A DNA stretch of 64,000 nucleotides from an uncultured Maribacter sp. Lineage in GTDB: Bacteria; Bacteroidota; Bacteroidia; Flavobacteriales; Flavobacteriaceae. The stretch is taken from positions 711,384 through 775,383 of the forward strand of contig NZ_CANMTX010000001.1 in NCBI RefSeq assembly GCF_947500985.1. The letters run 5' to 3'. The notes under the pieces are model-generated. The model was not told the DNA's origin and ran no database searches. It was given only the letters and a program-made list of their open reading frames with translations. Made by a program: the position numbers and the translations under genes. Below are positions 35,512 to 45,916 of this stretch, piece after piece (positions within the stretch are counted from its first letter, which is position 1; each line of letters begins with the position of its first letter).

Positions 35512-38500
35512 CTACTCCACCTCCTTCATCAACACCTCAATAGATTTCTCCAATTGCTCATCAATGCCTTTTGCAATCACTTCCGGCTGATTTTTAATGA
35601 TAATTTCGGGGTTGGTTTCGTTGTTTTCCATCCACTCGCCTACTTTGTTTTTAGCACTAACAGGTACAACACCCCAAACACCACCATTCGGTAAACGCTC
35701 CCAACCAGCAAAGCTACAGGTACCTGGTACGGGCATACCTACGGTTTTACCAATTTTTAAATCTACATAGCCGCTTGCAAAACAAGAACCATCGCTGTAC
35801 ATAGATTCGTTGAACATTGCCAAGGTTGGCTTCGTCCATCGAGAGGTTGGTTCGCCACCTACTACCCTAGCTTCTGTTTCATAAGATAAAAATGGTATAC
35901 CGGTAAAGAACATAGCCAAATCTGCTACCAGGTCTCCACCGCCATTAAAACGGGTATCTACAATAACTCCTTTTTTATCATTGAATTTACCAAGCATTTC
36001 TTCATAAATAGTACGGTATGGACCGTCGCTCATGCCTGGTATGTGTACATAACCCAATGTGCCGTTACTTTTTGCCAATACTTCTTTTTCATTATTTTTC
36101 ACCCAACGGTCATATAGCAATCCGTTTTCTACACGCAAAGAAATAGGTTTAACGGTTAGCTGTTTTCTCTTGCCTTTTTCATCGACAATATCTAGCAATG
36201 TAAAATCGCCCGCAATACGGTTTAAGTAGAAAGCGGCATCGGTAGACTCTCCTATGGTTACTCCGTTAATTTTCTCAATTATTGTACCTGGTTGAATATT
36301 GAATCCTGCTTTGTCTAAGGGTCCGCCTTTAATGACTTCCGTAATTTTTAATCCGGCACCTTTGTGCTTGTAATCTATAAAAACACCTAGCGAAGCTGTT
36401 TGGTCTCCGTTTTCAATAGCGTCTGAATAGCGACCACCTGCGTGACTCACATTCAATTCGCCTAACATTTCTGAAACCATTTCAGAAAATTCAAAACCAT
36501 TACCGATATGCGGTAAATACTTCTCATATTCGGTACGCATGGCTTTCCACTCTATACCGTGAAAACTAGAAGTATAGAAAATACCGTTGGTACGCAACCA
36601 AATATGATCGAACATATACTTGCGCTCTGCGTCGGCATCTAAAACCATTTCTGCCTTTACTTTTACTGGTTCTGTCTTACTAGTAGCAACATCAACTTTA
36701 GATATGCTACCGTCGGATAATAAGAACAGATGCTCCTTTTTGTCATCCCACTGCAAACTTCCCGATTTCGCATCTAAGGCTATGAGCATTTTGGTGCTTT
36801 TGGTACGTATTTCGGTTTCCCAAAGGTTCAATCCTTTTTCAAATCTGGTTAGGTAATACAGTTTTTCTCCGTCTTTAGAAAGTACGGCATCCGACAGTTT
36901 AGAAGAGTGTATGGTTAAACGTGCTTTTCTACGCTCTACATCCTCCAAATCGAATTTTAAAGTTTTTACTGCTGCTTCTTCCTTTTTATCGTCTTTCTTC
37001 TTTTTATCTTCAGATTTGGCTTCGTCCTTTTTTTCTTTGGCTGCCTCTTCAATCATTTTCAACAAATCGTATTCCTCTTTTGTATTATTGAACTTATCCC
37101 ACGACTCTTGGTTCAAGAACATGGTATACACATCTGTTTCAAAAGAACCACTGGTCGCGTAACTTTTTAGTCCGTCGCGATTCGAGAAATAGATAATCTG
37201 GCTACCATCATTCACCCATTTCGGCGAAAAATCGTAATAGCCGCTTTGGGTCAAGTTTTTACGCTGTTTTCCGTCTTTAGAGACCAAAAGTAATTCCGTA
37301 TTATTCAACGAGACGCTCCAGTCTACCAATAACCACTTACTATCGGGACTCCACTGATAATATTGATCACCGTCTCGCATATGTATCACGTTATCGGGCG
37401 TCATTAAGGTGGTAATTTCTTTCGTCTTCAAGTTCTTCACCTTTATAGTTCTTCTACCTTCTACATAGGCGACATAGGTGCTATCTGGTGAGAATTCTGG
37501 CAAATAAATATCTTCTTTCGAGGTCACTAAAGTATCTTCTTTGAATACTGTTGCCGCAAAGAAATAAGGTTCTTCTTTTCGCACTTTAGATGATTTGAAA
37601 ATGCTCCATTTACCATTGCGTTCACTGGAGTAGGCGACCGATTTACCATCTGGCATAAACTTTACAAAACGTTCTTGTTCTGGGGTATTGGTTATACGTT
37701 TTGTCAACGAACCATCTACCGATGTTACAAAGACCTCTCCTCTACTAATAAAAGCGATTTCTTTACCGTTAGGTGCAACATCCATTTCTTGAACTCCACC
37801 GTTAACGGACACATATTCTATAGGGTTACTGTCTTCTTGTGTTCTAACGATAATATCAACTTTTTTCGCCGTTTCCCCTTCTGATAAGGTATAAATTTCA
37901 CCATCATAACCAAATGCCAGTTTGTTGTTACCAATACTTAATGAACGTACCGGATGCGTTTTAAAATCGGTCAGTTTCTTAGGTTGAGCACCATTTTCTT
38001 CAGCCATTGAAAAGACATTAAAAGTACCCTCTTGCTCACTTAAATAATAAATAACAGTACCATCTATTGAAAACACGGGATTGCGATCTTCTCCCTTAAA
38101 ACTAGTTAATTTTGTATGCTTACCTGTGGATGGCTCAAACGACCAAATATCTCTTGTTACGGAAGATGTGTGATGCTTTCTAAACTCGTCTTCATATCCC
38201 TTTTTATCGTGATACACCATCTTGCTACCATCGGTATTTACTTGTACAGCTTCTACAGGCACGGTCAATACTTGACCCACTCGCCCACCGTTTACAGGAA
38301 CGCTATATAATTCTGGCTGCGAACCTGTTGGATATTGGCGATGCTCAGCTATATCTAATCTTGCTGATCCAAATAGTACATCTGAATCATCGGCAGAAAA
38401 ACTATAGGGAGTTTCGTCATTACTATGATAGGTTAATCGTGTTGCTTCGCCGCCTTGGGCATCCATCACATAGACATCAAAATTGCCATATCTGTTCGAT

Positions 38501-38742
38501 GCAAAGGCTATTTTATTTCCGTTTTTGCTCCAAACCGGTGCATAATCATGTGCAGAATGATAGGTTAACTGCTTTGCCACACCACCATCTGCCGGTACCG
38601 AAAATAGGTTGCCTTTATAGGTAAATGCTATAGTAGTACCATCTGGAGAAATAGAAGGGTAACGTGCCCATTGCGGATTAGTTTGTGCCGTGCAGACATA
38701 AGTTAAGCATACCGCTATTGCAGTTAAAAAAGAGTATTTCAT
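35512..38742 (-). CDS. Tricorn-like S41 family peptidase
   Basis: 1076 aa from the ATG at 38742 (signal peptide ending in CTAQT; an upstream ATG at 38784 would put 14 residues before it). Order: N-terminal TolB/WD40-like propeller (about 25-330; PSISPDGTTIAFTYKGN), second propeller, a charged E/K-rich linker near residues 555-600, a C1/PDZ module (KGGPLDKAGFNIQPGTIIEKI) and the C-terminal S41 core with the catalytic Ser in MYSDGSCF and GGGDLV. Tricorn proteases degrade oligopeptides; the signal peptide places this one in the periplasm. Confidence 0.93.
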   Translation of the reverse strand: MKYSFLTAIAVCLTYVCTAQTNPQWARYPSISPDGTTIAFTYKGNLFSVPADGGVAKQLTYHSAHDYAPVWSKNGNKIAFASNRYGNFDVYVMDAQGGEATRLTYHSNDETPYSFSADDSDVLFGSARLDIAEHRQYPTGSQPELYSVPVNGGRVGQVLTVPVEAVQVNTDGSKMVYHDKKGYEDEFRKHHTSSVTRDIWSFEPSTGKHTKLTSFKGEDRNPVFSIDGTVIYYLSEQEGTFNVFSMAEENGAQPKKLTDFKTHPVRSLSIGNNKLAFGYDGEIYTLSEGETAKKVDIIVRTQEDSNPIEYVSVNGGVQEMDVAPNGKEIAFISRGEVFVTSVDGSLTKRITNTPEQERFVKFMPDGKSVAYSSERNGKWSIFKSSKVRKEEPYFFAATVFKEDTLVTSKEDIYLPEFSPDSTYVAYVEGRRTIKVKNLKTKEITTLMTPDNVIHMRDGDQYYQWSPDSKWLLVDWSVSLNNTELLLVSKDGKQRKNLTQSGYYDFSPKWVNDGSQIIYFSNRDGLKSYATSGSFETDVYTMFLNQESWDKFNNTKEEYDLLKMIEEAAKEKKDEAKSEDKKKKDDKKEEAAVKTLKFDLEDVERRKARLTIHSSKLSDAVLSKDGEKLYYLTRFEKGLNLWETEIRTKSTKMLIALDAKSGSLQWDDKKEHLFLLSDGSISKVDVATSKTEPVKVKAEMVLDADAERKYMFDHIWLRTNGIFYTSSFHGIEWKAMRTEYEKYLPHIGNGFEFSEMVSEMLGELNVSHAGGRYSDAIENGDQTASLGVFIDYKHKGAGLKITEVIKGGPLDKAGFNIQPGTIIEKINGVTIGESTDAAFYLNRIAGDFTLLDIVDEKGKRKQLTVKPISLRVENGLLYDRWVKNNEKEVLAKSNGTLGYVHIPGMSDGPYRTIYEEMLGKFNDKKGVIVDTRFNGGGDLVADLAMFFTGIPFLSYETEARVVGGEPTSRWTKPTLAMFNESMYSDGSCFASGYVDLKIGKTVGMPVPGTCSFAGWERLPNGGVWGVVPVSAKNKVGEWMENNETNPEIIIKNQPEVIAKGIDEQLEKSIEVLMKEVE

Positions 38743-38838
38743 ACGTTTACTTTGTTGGTAGTTAGTCCGTTCGAAAGATAGCAAATTGGTTCGTTTACCA
38801 CAATCATTCTATAATCAATGGTATTGAATTCTACATAC

Positions 38839-38871
38839 TTTGCTAAAACTCACCAAATCTGTATAAATTTA
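38839..38871 (+). promoter_or_regulatory. Probable promoter for the methyltransferase gene
   Basis: TTTG at 38839-38842 and TAAATTTA at 38864-38871 are 21 nt apart, one mismatch from the Bacteroidota -33/-7 pattern. The TTG start lies 29 nt further on. Confidence 0.42.
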
Positions 38872-38900
38872 CTATCGCAGATAATCATTAAGATACCATA

Positions 38901-39494
38901 TTGAAAGAAGAACAAGATTACTGGACGCAGCGTTACAAAGAACATCAGACGGGTTGGGATATTGGCTACCCATCTACACCCATTAAAGAATATGTTGATC
39001 AATTAACCGACAAGACCATTCAGATTTTAATACCAGGAGCCGGAAATGCCTATGAAGCGGAATACCTGTGGAAAGCAGGGTTCAAAAATGTTCATATTCT
39101 AGATATCTCTGAAATTCCGCTAAAAGAATTCAAAAAAAGGAATCCCCATTTCCCAGACGAGAATATGCATCAAGCAGATTTTTTTAAGTTCAATGGGCAG
39201 TACGACCTTATACTAGAACAGACTTTTTTCTGCTCTTTTGTACCCACTGACACCAATAGAAATGCATACGCCAAACACATGTCTGAACTACTAAAACCAA
39301 CTGGAAAATTAGCGGGACTCTGGTTTGACATCCCCTTAACCGGCAACATGGAGAAGCGCCCATTTGGAGGAAACAAAGATCTGTACACCAAATATTTATC
39401 ACCCTATTTCAAAACGATCACTTTCGATCCCTGTTATAACTCCATAGCTCCACGTAAAGGGAATGAGTTGTTTGGGATTTTTGTGAAAATTTAG
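38901..39494 (+). CDS. Thiopurine S-methyltransferase-like SAM-dependent methyltransferase
   Basis: 197 aa from a TTG start. TPMT family hallmarks: YWTQRYKEHQTGWDIGYPS at the N terminus, SAM-binding LIPGAGNAYEAEYLW and the later QADFF and EQTFFCSF. These enzymes methylate thiols, selenium or tellurium compounds. It is divergent from the tricorn-like gene and is followed by a repeat-rich gap. Confidence 0.87.
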   Translation: MKEEQDYWTQRYKEHQTGWDIGYPSTPIKEYVDQLTDKTIQILIPGAGNAYEAEYLWKAGFKNVHILDISEIPLKEFKKRNPHFPDENMHQADFFKFNGQYDLILEQTFFCSFVPTDTNRNAYAKHMSELLKPTGKLAGLWFDIPLTGNMEKRPFGGNKDLYTKYLSPYFKTITFDPCYNSIAPRKGNELFGIFVKI

Positions 39495-39587
39495 TTGTTG
39501 GTTATTGGTTGTCAATTCGCTTTCACTCAGTGACCTAATTATCATTTGTCAGTTCGAGTGAATTTCGAGGAACGAGAAATTTGTATC

Positions 39588-39616
39588 GAGAACCTTTACG
39601 TGTACCCAAGGTTCTC
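39588..39616. repeat. Inverted repeat, 9-bp arms
   Basis: GAGAACCTT (39588-39596) and AAGGTTCTC (39608-39616) flank an 11-nt loop, so RNA from this region could fold into a hairpin. No T-tract follows on either strand, so it is not a classical terminator. Confidence 0.6.
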
Positions 39617-39740
39617 TAACTCACATTGGTCTTCGACTGCGCTCAGACTAACATAGGTACTAATAACAAACTTTATACCTTTTATTTAATAGATTGCTTC
39701 GTGCCTAGCAAAGACGTTCACGAGAATCTCACGAAATAAC

Positions 39741-39800
39741 TGATACTACTAACTGAAAATTGCTACTGCCAACTGAAAACTGACACTGCCAACTGAGAAT
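39741..39800. repeat. Three tandem 20-bp repeats
   Basis: Units at 39741, 39761 and 39781 share the frame TGxxACTxxxAACTGAxAAx; the second and third share ACTGCCAACTGA exactly. Slippage could change copy number. Confidence 0.72.
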
Positions 39801-39914
39801 CAAAACTGTTAAAGGATTACGGATTCTACAAAACTACCCACTGTTAACATCCTTTTAAGAATACTTCCCTTTCTTTTCCGCTATTTTTAAGCACATAACT
39901 AACAAACCACTCAA

Positions 39915-42900
39915 ATGACTAGAAGATTACTCTCCTTGCTGGTGCTTTTTGCATCTTTTTTCGTTTCTGCTCAAGATTTTAAAATGGACCTAGTACAAGA
40001 CATGAAACCCCGTAACATCGGTCCCGGTGGTATGAGCGGTCGTGTTACCAGTATTGATGTCGTAAATTCCAATCCTGATATTATGTATGTCGGTACCGCT
40101 TCTGGCGGATTATGGAAATCTACATCTGGCGGTATAAAATGGGATCCTATTTTCGACAAAGAAGTAACCGCTTCTATTGGTGCCGTTGCCATTCAGCAAA
40201 GTAACCCTTCTGTAATTTGGGCAGGTACTGGAGAAGGTAATCCTAGAAACAGCTTAAATGGTGGTTACGGAGTATATAAATCTCTCGATGGCGGTAATAC
40301 CTGGAAATCTATGGGTCTTGAAAAAACGAGACATATTCATAGAATTAAGATTGACCCAATGAATCCGAATACCGTTTATGTTGGTGCAATAGGCTCTCCT
40401 TGGGGCGAACACCCAGAACGTGGCGTATTCAAAACTACTGATGGTGGTGAGACTTGGGAGAAGGTTCTTTTTGTAAATAATAAAACAGGGGTTGCTGATC
40501 TTATTATGGACCCAACCAACCCGAATAAGCTAATCGCTGCGATGTGGGAACACAAGCGTGATCCTTGGTTCTTTAACTCTGGCGGTTCTGGTAGTGGTTT
40601 ATATATTACCCACGATGGTGGTAAGAATTGGAAAAAGCTAAGTGAAGAAGATGGTCTACCTGCAGGTGATTTAGGTAGAATAGGTGTGGCTATAGCTCCC
40701 GGTAAGCCAGATGTTATTTACGCTTTAGTGGAAGCAAAAAAGAATGCATTGTACAAATCTGAAGATGGCGGTTTTAAATGGAAGAAAATCAATGATAAGA
40801 ATGATATAGGAAATAGACCTTTTTATTACTCTGAAATATATGTAGACCCTGAAAATGAAAATAGAGTTTTCTCAGTATTTACATACGTGAACGTTTCGCA
40901 AGATGGTGGTAAGAACTTTACACAATTAATGCCTGCATATCGCGCCGATAATGGCGTGCACCCTGATCACCACGCATTTTGGATTCACCCAGAAAACGGA
41001 CAGTTTATGATGGACGGTAATGATGGCGGATTGAATATTTCTAAAGATGGTGGAAAAACATGGCGCTTTGTGGGTAACCTACCGGTTGCGCAATTTTACC
41101 ATATAGCAACGGATAATGAATATCCTTATAATGTATACGGTGGTATGCAAGATAATGGTTCTTGGAGAGGGCCTGCTTATGTTTGGAAAGCTCAAGGTAT
41201 TCGTAATAGTTACTGGCAAGAAATAAGTTTTGGTGATGGTTTTGATGTGGTACCCGATCCTGTAGATTCTAGATATGGTTATACCATGAGTCAGCAAGGT
41301 AACGTACAACGTTTTGATCATGTTACGGGTAATAATTACATCGTACGTCCTACTCCTCCAGATGCAGAAACTGAACTTCGCTTCAACTGGAATTCGGCAA
41401 TTAGCCAAGACCCTTTTGATAATAGCACCCTTTATTTTGGTAGTCAGTTTGTACACAAGAGTACAGATAAGGCATTGACGTGGAAAGTAATTTCTCCTGA
41501 TTTAACTACCAACGATCCTGAAAAGCAAAAGCAAAGCGAAAGTGGCGGATTGTCCATGGATGCAACGGGAGCAGAAAACCACACCACTATATTGGTAATT
41601 GAGCCATCACCTGTTGAAAAAGATATGTTATGGGTTGGATCTGATGACGGCAGAGTTCATTACACTCAAAATGGTGGAGAAACTTGGACTGAGGTAACCA
41701 CAAATATTAAAGGTTTACCAAAAGGAAGCTGGATTCCACAAATAAAAGCATCTACCCGTAATAAAGGGGAAGCACTTTTAATCGCTAATGATTATAGAAG
41801 ATTCAATTACACGCCATATGCATATCGTACTAAAGATTATGGTAAAAGCTGGACAAGAATTGTTGATGCTACAGATGTAGACAGTTATGCACTATCGATT
41901 ATTGAAGATCCTGAGAATCCTAATTTAGTATTCTTAGGTACCGATGACGGATTATATATTTCTTTCAATGCTGGTGAAAAATGGCAAAAATGGACGGAAG
42001 GTTTCCCGACGGTTTCTACGAAAGATTTAGCGATTCACCCAAGAGAGCACGATTTGGTAATCGGTACTTTCGGTAGAGCTGCATGGGTATTAGATGATAT
42101 TCGTCCGCTACGTGCAGTGGCAGCTGATGCATCCATCCTAAATAAAGACATCGAATTATTTACTCCTCCAACGGCATATCAAGCAGCTTATCAACAACCA
42201 ACAGGAAGTCGTTTTGGTGGCGACGGACTGTATCAAGGTGAAAACAAGAAGTCTGGCGCTATGATTACCTACTATTTAAAAGAAGGTAAGAAAGCTGGTA
42301 AAAAGCCAACAAAATCAATGGATAAAAAGGATGAAGAATCAGAAGAGGCATCCGAAGAAAAAACAGATAAAGTAGAATTAACAGGCGTTCAAAAGAAAGA
42401 TTCGGTTCAGTTCGATTTTTACGATGGTGATAGATTAATTCGTACCTTAAAATACAAGACTCCGGAAAAAGCAGGATTCCACAGAATTTTCTGGGGAATG
42501 GATGAAAAAGGTGCAGACAGACCTTCTAGAAAAGTAATTACCAAAAAGAAAGAATCTGGAGGATTAGATGTAAAACCAGGAACTTACACTATAAAAATGC
42601 TTTATGGTGAAATGGAAGAAGAAACTAAAATTACCGTAAAATCTGATCCTCGTTTAGAGGTTTCTATACCTGGTATTAATGCGGCATATACCAATGGTAA
42701 AGTGTTAGAATCATACATGCAAAAAGCTGCAGATGCCGTTCAGCAATTGGCACAAAGCAAAGAAACCGCAGAAAAATTTCAAAAAGAACTGAAAAAGGAA
42801 GATGATAAAAAATATAAAGAGCAGATTGATGCTTCTAAAGATATTATCAAGCAAATAGATTCTGTAACCGCAATCTATTTAGGCAAAGTTGATAAGCGAC

Positions 42901-43151
42901 AAGGTATTACCCGTAGTAAAGAGATGACCGTAATGCAACGTTTGCAAATTGCAAGACGTTATGTTGGATCTAGACAAGCAGGCATGACAGCTACAGAAAC
43001 CCAGTTAATGCAATTTGCAAAAGGGGATCTAGAAGCGGCATTAGAGAAAACGAATTCATTTTTCTCTACGGATTGGAAAACATATAAAACTACTATGGAA
43101 AGCTTACAACTTTCTCCTTTTAAAGAAGTAGACACCTTTAGTTTAAAATAA
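39915..43151 (+). CDS. Exported sortilin-like (VPS10/BNR) beta-propeller protein
   Basis: 1078 aa with a signal peptide (LLVLFASFFVSAQ). Residues about 30-740 contain many BNR/Asp-box repeats of the SxDGGxTW type (SLDGGNTWKS, TTDGGETWEK, SKDGGKTWRF, TKDYGKSWTR), forming the ten-bladed propeller typical of sortilin-like proteins. Then comes a highly charged linker (KKDEESEEASEEKTDKVE), a beta domain and a helical C terminus. Bacterial members are often called glycosyl hydrolases, but no hydrolase residues are evident. It precedes an S9 peptidase by 39 nt, so a role in handling exported peptides is possible. Confidence 0.88.
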   Translation: MTRRLLSLLVLFASFFVSAQDFKMDLVQDMKPRNIGPGGMSGRVTSIDVVNSNPDIMYVGTASGGLWKSTSGGIKWDPIFDKEVTASIGAVAIQQSNPSVIWAGTGEGNPRNSLNGGYGVYKSLDGGNTWKSMGLEKTRHIHRIKIDPMNPNTVYVGAIGSPWGEHPERGVFKTTDGGETWEKVLFVNNKTGVADLIMDPTNPNKLIAAMWEHKRDPWFFNSGGSGSGLYITHDGGKNWKKLSEEDGLPAGDLGRIGVAIAPGKPDVIYALVEAKKNALYKSEDGGFKWKKINDKNDIGNRPFYYSEIYVDPENENRVFSVFTYVNVSQDGGKNFTQLMPAYRADNGVHPDHHAFWIHPENGQFMMDGNDGGLNISKDGGKTWRFVGNLPVAQFYHIATDNEYPYNVYGGMQDNGSWRGPAYVWKAQGIRNSYWQEISFGDGFDVVPDPVDSRYGYTMSQQGNVQRFDHVTGNNYIVRPTPPDAETELRFNWNSAISQDPFDNSTLYFGSQFVHKSTDKALTWKVISPDLTTNDPEKQKQSESGGLSMDATGAENHTTILVIEPSPVEKDMLWVGSDDGRVHYTQNGGETWTEVTTNIKGLPKGSWIPQIKASTRNKGEALLIANDYRRFNYTPYAYRTKDYGKSWTRIVDATDVDSYALSIIEDPENPNLVFLGTDDGLYISFNAGEKWQKWTEGFPTVSTKDLAIHPREHDLVIGTFGRAAWVLDDIRPLRAVAADASILNKDIELFTPPTAYQAAYQQPTGSRFGGDGLYQGENKKSGAMITYYLKEGKKAGKKPTKSMDKKDEESEEASEEKTDKVELTGVQKKDSVQFDFYDGDRLIRTLKYKTPEKAGFHRIFWGMDEKGADRPSRKVITKKKESGGLDVKPGTYTIKMLYGEMEEETKITVKSDPRLEVSIPGINAAYTNGKVLESYMQKAADAVQQLAQSKETAEKFQKELKKEDDKKYKEQIDASKDIIKQIDSVTAIYLGKVDKRQGITRSKEMTVMQRLQIARRYVGSRQAGMTATETQLMQFAKGDLEAALEKTNSFFSTDWKTYKTTMESLQLSPFKEVDTFSLK

Positions 43152-43190
43152 TTCTTATGTTATTAGGCATGCTCATTTAAATAATCAATT

Positions 43191-45131
43191 ATGAAAAAAC
43201 TATTCGCTTGTTTTGCCATAGCTCTTATTTGGAGTTGTACAGAAAAAAAAGAAGTCCAAAAGGAGGTTCAAAAAGAAGTTGAAATCACCAAAATACATGA
43301 TCAATATTCCATTAAACAAATGATGGATAATGAAGCTATTTCTGGAGGTAGTTTTTATCGTGATAATTCTAAATTATTGGTTTCAAGTAATAGATCTGGT
43401 ATCTATAATATGTATACCGTGCCTGCCAATGGTGGTGAGTTAACCCCCATAACACAATCTGACAGCGCTTCTATTTTTGCAATTTCTTATTTTCCGAGAG
43501 ATGAGCGAATGCTTTTTAGCATGGATGGTAATGGTGATGAAATATACCATATCTACATCCGCAATCTAAATGGCAGCCATACAGACCTTACACCTGCCAA
43601 AGGGGCTAGGGCCAGTTTTCATGGTTGGGCAGAAGATGACCAAAGCTTCTTTTTTACATCGAATAAGCGAGATGCAAAATACATGGATCTGTATCAAATG
43701 GATTTTCTCAACTATTCGCCTAAATTAATTTTCAAGAATGAAGAAGGGTACGATATAGGCAATCTTAGTAAAGATCAAAAATATTTGACGCTGGCGAAAT
43801 CTTTGAACACCAACGATTCAGACTTATACCTTTATGACCTATCTACAAAGAAGAAAATTAAGATCAATAAAACGCAAAGTGCAAATAGTAGTCAAGATTT
43901 TTCTCCCTCTGGGGATGAACTATATTATACTACCGATGAAGGCAGCGAGTTTTCATACCTAATAAAGTATAACATTGCATCTGGCGAGACCGAAAAAGTG
44001 ATTACCCGTGATTGGGATATTTTAGGTAGTTACTTTACAGATAATGGCAGCTATTTAGTTACGTATATCAATGAAGATGCAAAGAACACCATTGAAGTAA
44101 TGGATGTAGCTACTATGGAAAACATTGATTTACCGGCATTTGAAACTATGGAAATAACTAATGTAGATTTCTCAAAAGATGAAAAATGGATGCGTTTTTA
44201 CGCAGGTGGCTCGCATACTCCAAGTAATTTATATGTCTATAACCTAGAAACGAAAGAACAGAAACAATTAACAGATGTTTTGAATCCTGAAATTAAGGTA
44301 GAAGATCTTGTTTCTGCTGAAGTAGTACGTTATAAATCTTTTGATGGGGTAGAAATACCTGCTATTTATTACAAGCCTCAACAAGCAAGTGCCGATGCAA
44401 AAGTACCCGCCCTAGTTTGGGTTCATGGTGGACCAGGTGGCCAGAGTCGCCAAAATTTCAGTTCGTTTATTCAATATCTCACCAATCACGGTTATGCAGT
44501 ACTTGCTGTAAACAACCGTGGTAGTAGTGGTTATGGAAAAACGTTTTACCAAATGGATGATCTAAACCATGGAGATAAAGATTTAAAAGATTGTGTTGAA
44601 GGTAAAAACTGGCTTTCGGCTCAACCTGAAATCGATGGCGATAAAATCGGAATTATAGGTGGTTCATATGGCGGTTATATGACAATGGCGGCACTTACCT
44701 ACACTCCCGAAGAATTTGCCGTTGGGGTGAATTTATTTGGTGTTACCAATTGGTTGCGAACTTTAAAAAGTATACCGCCATGGTGGGAATCTTTTAAAGA
44801 TGCTCTTTACTTAGAGTTAGGTGATCCCTATAGTGCAGATTCGGTACGTCTAAAAGAGATTTCTCCTTTGTTTCATACAGACAAGGTAACCAAGCCTTTA
44901 ATTGTTTTACAAGGCTCACAAGACCCTCGTGTACTTCAAGTAGAATCTGATGAGATTGTTGCAGGAGTAAAAAAGAACGGAGTACCAGTAGAGTACGTGC
45001 TTTTTGAAGATGAAGGACATGGTTTTGTTAAGAAAGAAAATCAGATCGAAGCCTACAGTAGGGTTTTAGATTTTTTAGATTTGTATTTAAAGAAAGATAA
45101 AGAAGCACCAATTGAAGATGGCGATAAATAA
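43191..45131 (+). CDS. S9 family peptidase (prolyl oligopeptidase type), lipoprotein
   Basis: 646 aa with a lipoprotein signal (IALIWSCTEKK) and a repeated KEVQKEVQKEV segment behind it. Residues about 50-370 form a TolB-like propeller and 380-640 an alpha/beta hydrolase domain. The triad is S492 in GGSYGGYM, D578 in GSQDPRV and H610 in DEGHGF. Such enzymes cut oligopeptides, mostly dipeptidyl or acylaminoacyl types. It lies in a run of four genes (39915-46552) with gaps of 28 to 39 nt. Confidence 0.93.
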   Translation: MKKLFACFAIALIWSCTEKKEVQKEVQKEVEITKIHDQYSIKQMMDNEAISGGSFYRDNSKLLVSSNRSGIYNMYTVPANGGELTPITQSDSASIFAISYFPRDERMLFSMDGNGDEIYHIYIRNLNGSHTDLTPAKGARASFHGWAEDDQSFFFTSNKRDAKYMDLYQMDFLNYSPKLIFKNEEGYDIGNLSKDQKYLTLAKSLNTNDSDLYLYDLSTKKKIKINKTQSANSSQDFSPSGDELYYTTDEGSEFSYLIKYNIASGETEKVITRDWDILGSYFTDNGSYLVTYINEDAKNTIEVMDVATMENIDLPAFETMEITNVDFSKDEKWMRFYAGGSHTPSNLYVYNLETKEQKQLTDVLNPEIKVEDLVSAEVVRYKSFDGVEIPAIYYKPQQASADAKVPALVWVHGGPGGQSRQNFSSFIQYLTNHGYAVLAVNNRGSSGYGKTFYQMDDLNHGDKDLKDCVEGKNWLSAQPEIDGDKIGIIGGSYGGYMTMAALTYTPEEFAVGVNLFGVTNWLRTLKSIPPWWESFKDALYLELGDPYSADSVRLKEISPLFHTDKVTKPLIVLQGSQDPRVLQVESDEIVAGVKKNGVPVEYVLFEDEGHGFVKKENQIEAYSRVLDFLDLYLKKDKEAPIEDGDK

Positions 45132-45165
45132 AGCCAAAATGTTAAGTTTCATATTAAATTAAAGA

Positions 45166-45888
45166 ATGAAGAAAGTTATTACGTTACTAGTATTATTAGC
45201 AACTATTACGCATACTAATGCACAAAGTGAAATAACAGGTGAAGATGATTTTGGTAGTTGGTTCATGTATTTTGGTACCAATAAAATTGCCGATAAATGG
45301 AGCATACATACCGAAGCGCAGTTTAGATATTATGAAATGGCTTCTAACTTTAACCAGATGTTACTACGTACAGGTATAAATTATCATATTAACCCTGATG
45401 CGATTGCAACTTTAGGTTACGGATTTATTGATACCGACCCCTCTTTTAGAGAATTTGATGTTCTCGCGGGTGATGCTATCAAAAACAATTCAATTTCAGA
45501 GCACCGCATTTTTGAGCAATTCATTCTTAAAAACAAGGTATGGGAATTTAAATTTGAGCATCGTTATCGTTTGGAGCAACGCTTTGTTCAAAACAATGCT
45601 ACAGGTATCAGTAATACATTACACAGAGCTCGATATAGAATTCAAATGACCTTACCCCTAACCGATATCTTTTTTCTAAACTTTTACGATGAGATCTTTA
45701 TCAACCTACAAAATGATGCCTTTGGTCAAAACCGTGCGTATGCTGCCTTGGGAGTTAATGTTACCGAAGATTTAAGCATGCAATTTGGGTATTTAAAAAA
45801 TCACTTTAGCGAGACTAATTTTGATCGTTTTCAAGTAGGCTTATTTTATAACACAGATTTACGTGGCATTTTTAAAAAGAAGAAGTAA
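45166..45888 (+). CDS. DUF2490 family protein, probable outer-membrane beta-barrel
   Basis: 240 aa with a signal peptide (LVLLATITHTNAQ). Alternating beta strands with aromatic girdle residues (WSIHTEAQFRYYEM, EFKFEHRYRLEQRFV, DIFFLNFYDEIFINL, DRFQVGLFYNT) match DUF2490. This family is predicted to be a small outer-membrane barrel of unknown function. It is probably co-transcribed with the S9 peptidase and YceI genes. Confidence 0.85.
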   Translation: MKKVITLLVLLATITHTNAQSEITGEDDFGSWFMYFGTNKIADKWSIHTEAQFRYYEMASNFNQMLLRTGINYHINPDAIATLGYGFIDTDPSFREFDVLAGDAIKNNSISEHRIFEQFILKNKVWEFKFEHRYRLEQRFVQNNATGISNTLHRARYRIQMTLPLTDIFFLNFYDEIFINLQNDAFGQNRAYAALGVNVTEDLSMQFGYLKNHFSETNFDRFQVGLFYNTDLRGIFKKKK

Positions 45889-45916
45889 ATTTATACTATA
45901 ATTAAAACACATTATC

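Larger units (their letters stand above)
39495..39914. repeat. Repeat-rich intergenic region
   Basis: 420 nt with no gene. It holds (a) TTGTTGGTTATTGGTTGTC directly after the stop, then CACTCAGTGACC, also seen at 24.4 kb; (b) a 9-bp inverted repeat GAGAACCTT/AAGGTTCTC at 39588-39616 within a longer element that begins CAGTTCGAG and ends CGACTGCGCTCAGACT; (c) three tandem 20-bp units at 39741-39800. Such elements are common between flavobacterial genes. Confidence 0.7.

Noticed and set aside
36911..37162. Ser-rich 83-codon frame (+) inside the tricorn-like gene
   Set aside because: It is the complement of the Glu/Lys-rich linker of the real protein.
43240..43290. Repeated KEVQ segment behind the S9 lipoprotein signal, considered as a separate repeat element
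   Set aside because: Only two short units; a simple linker.
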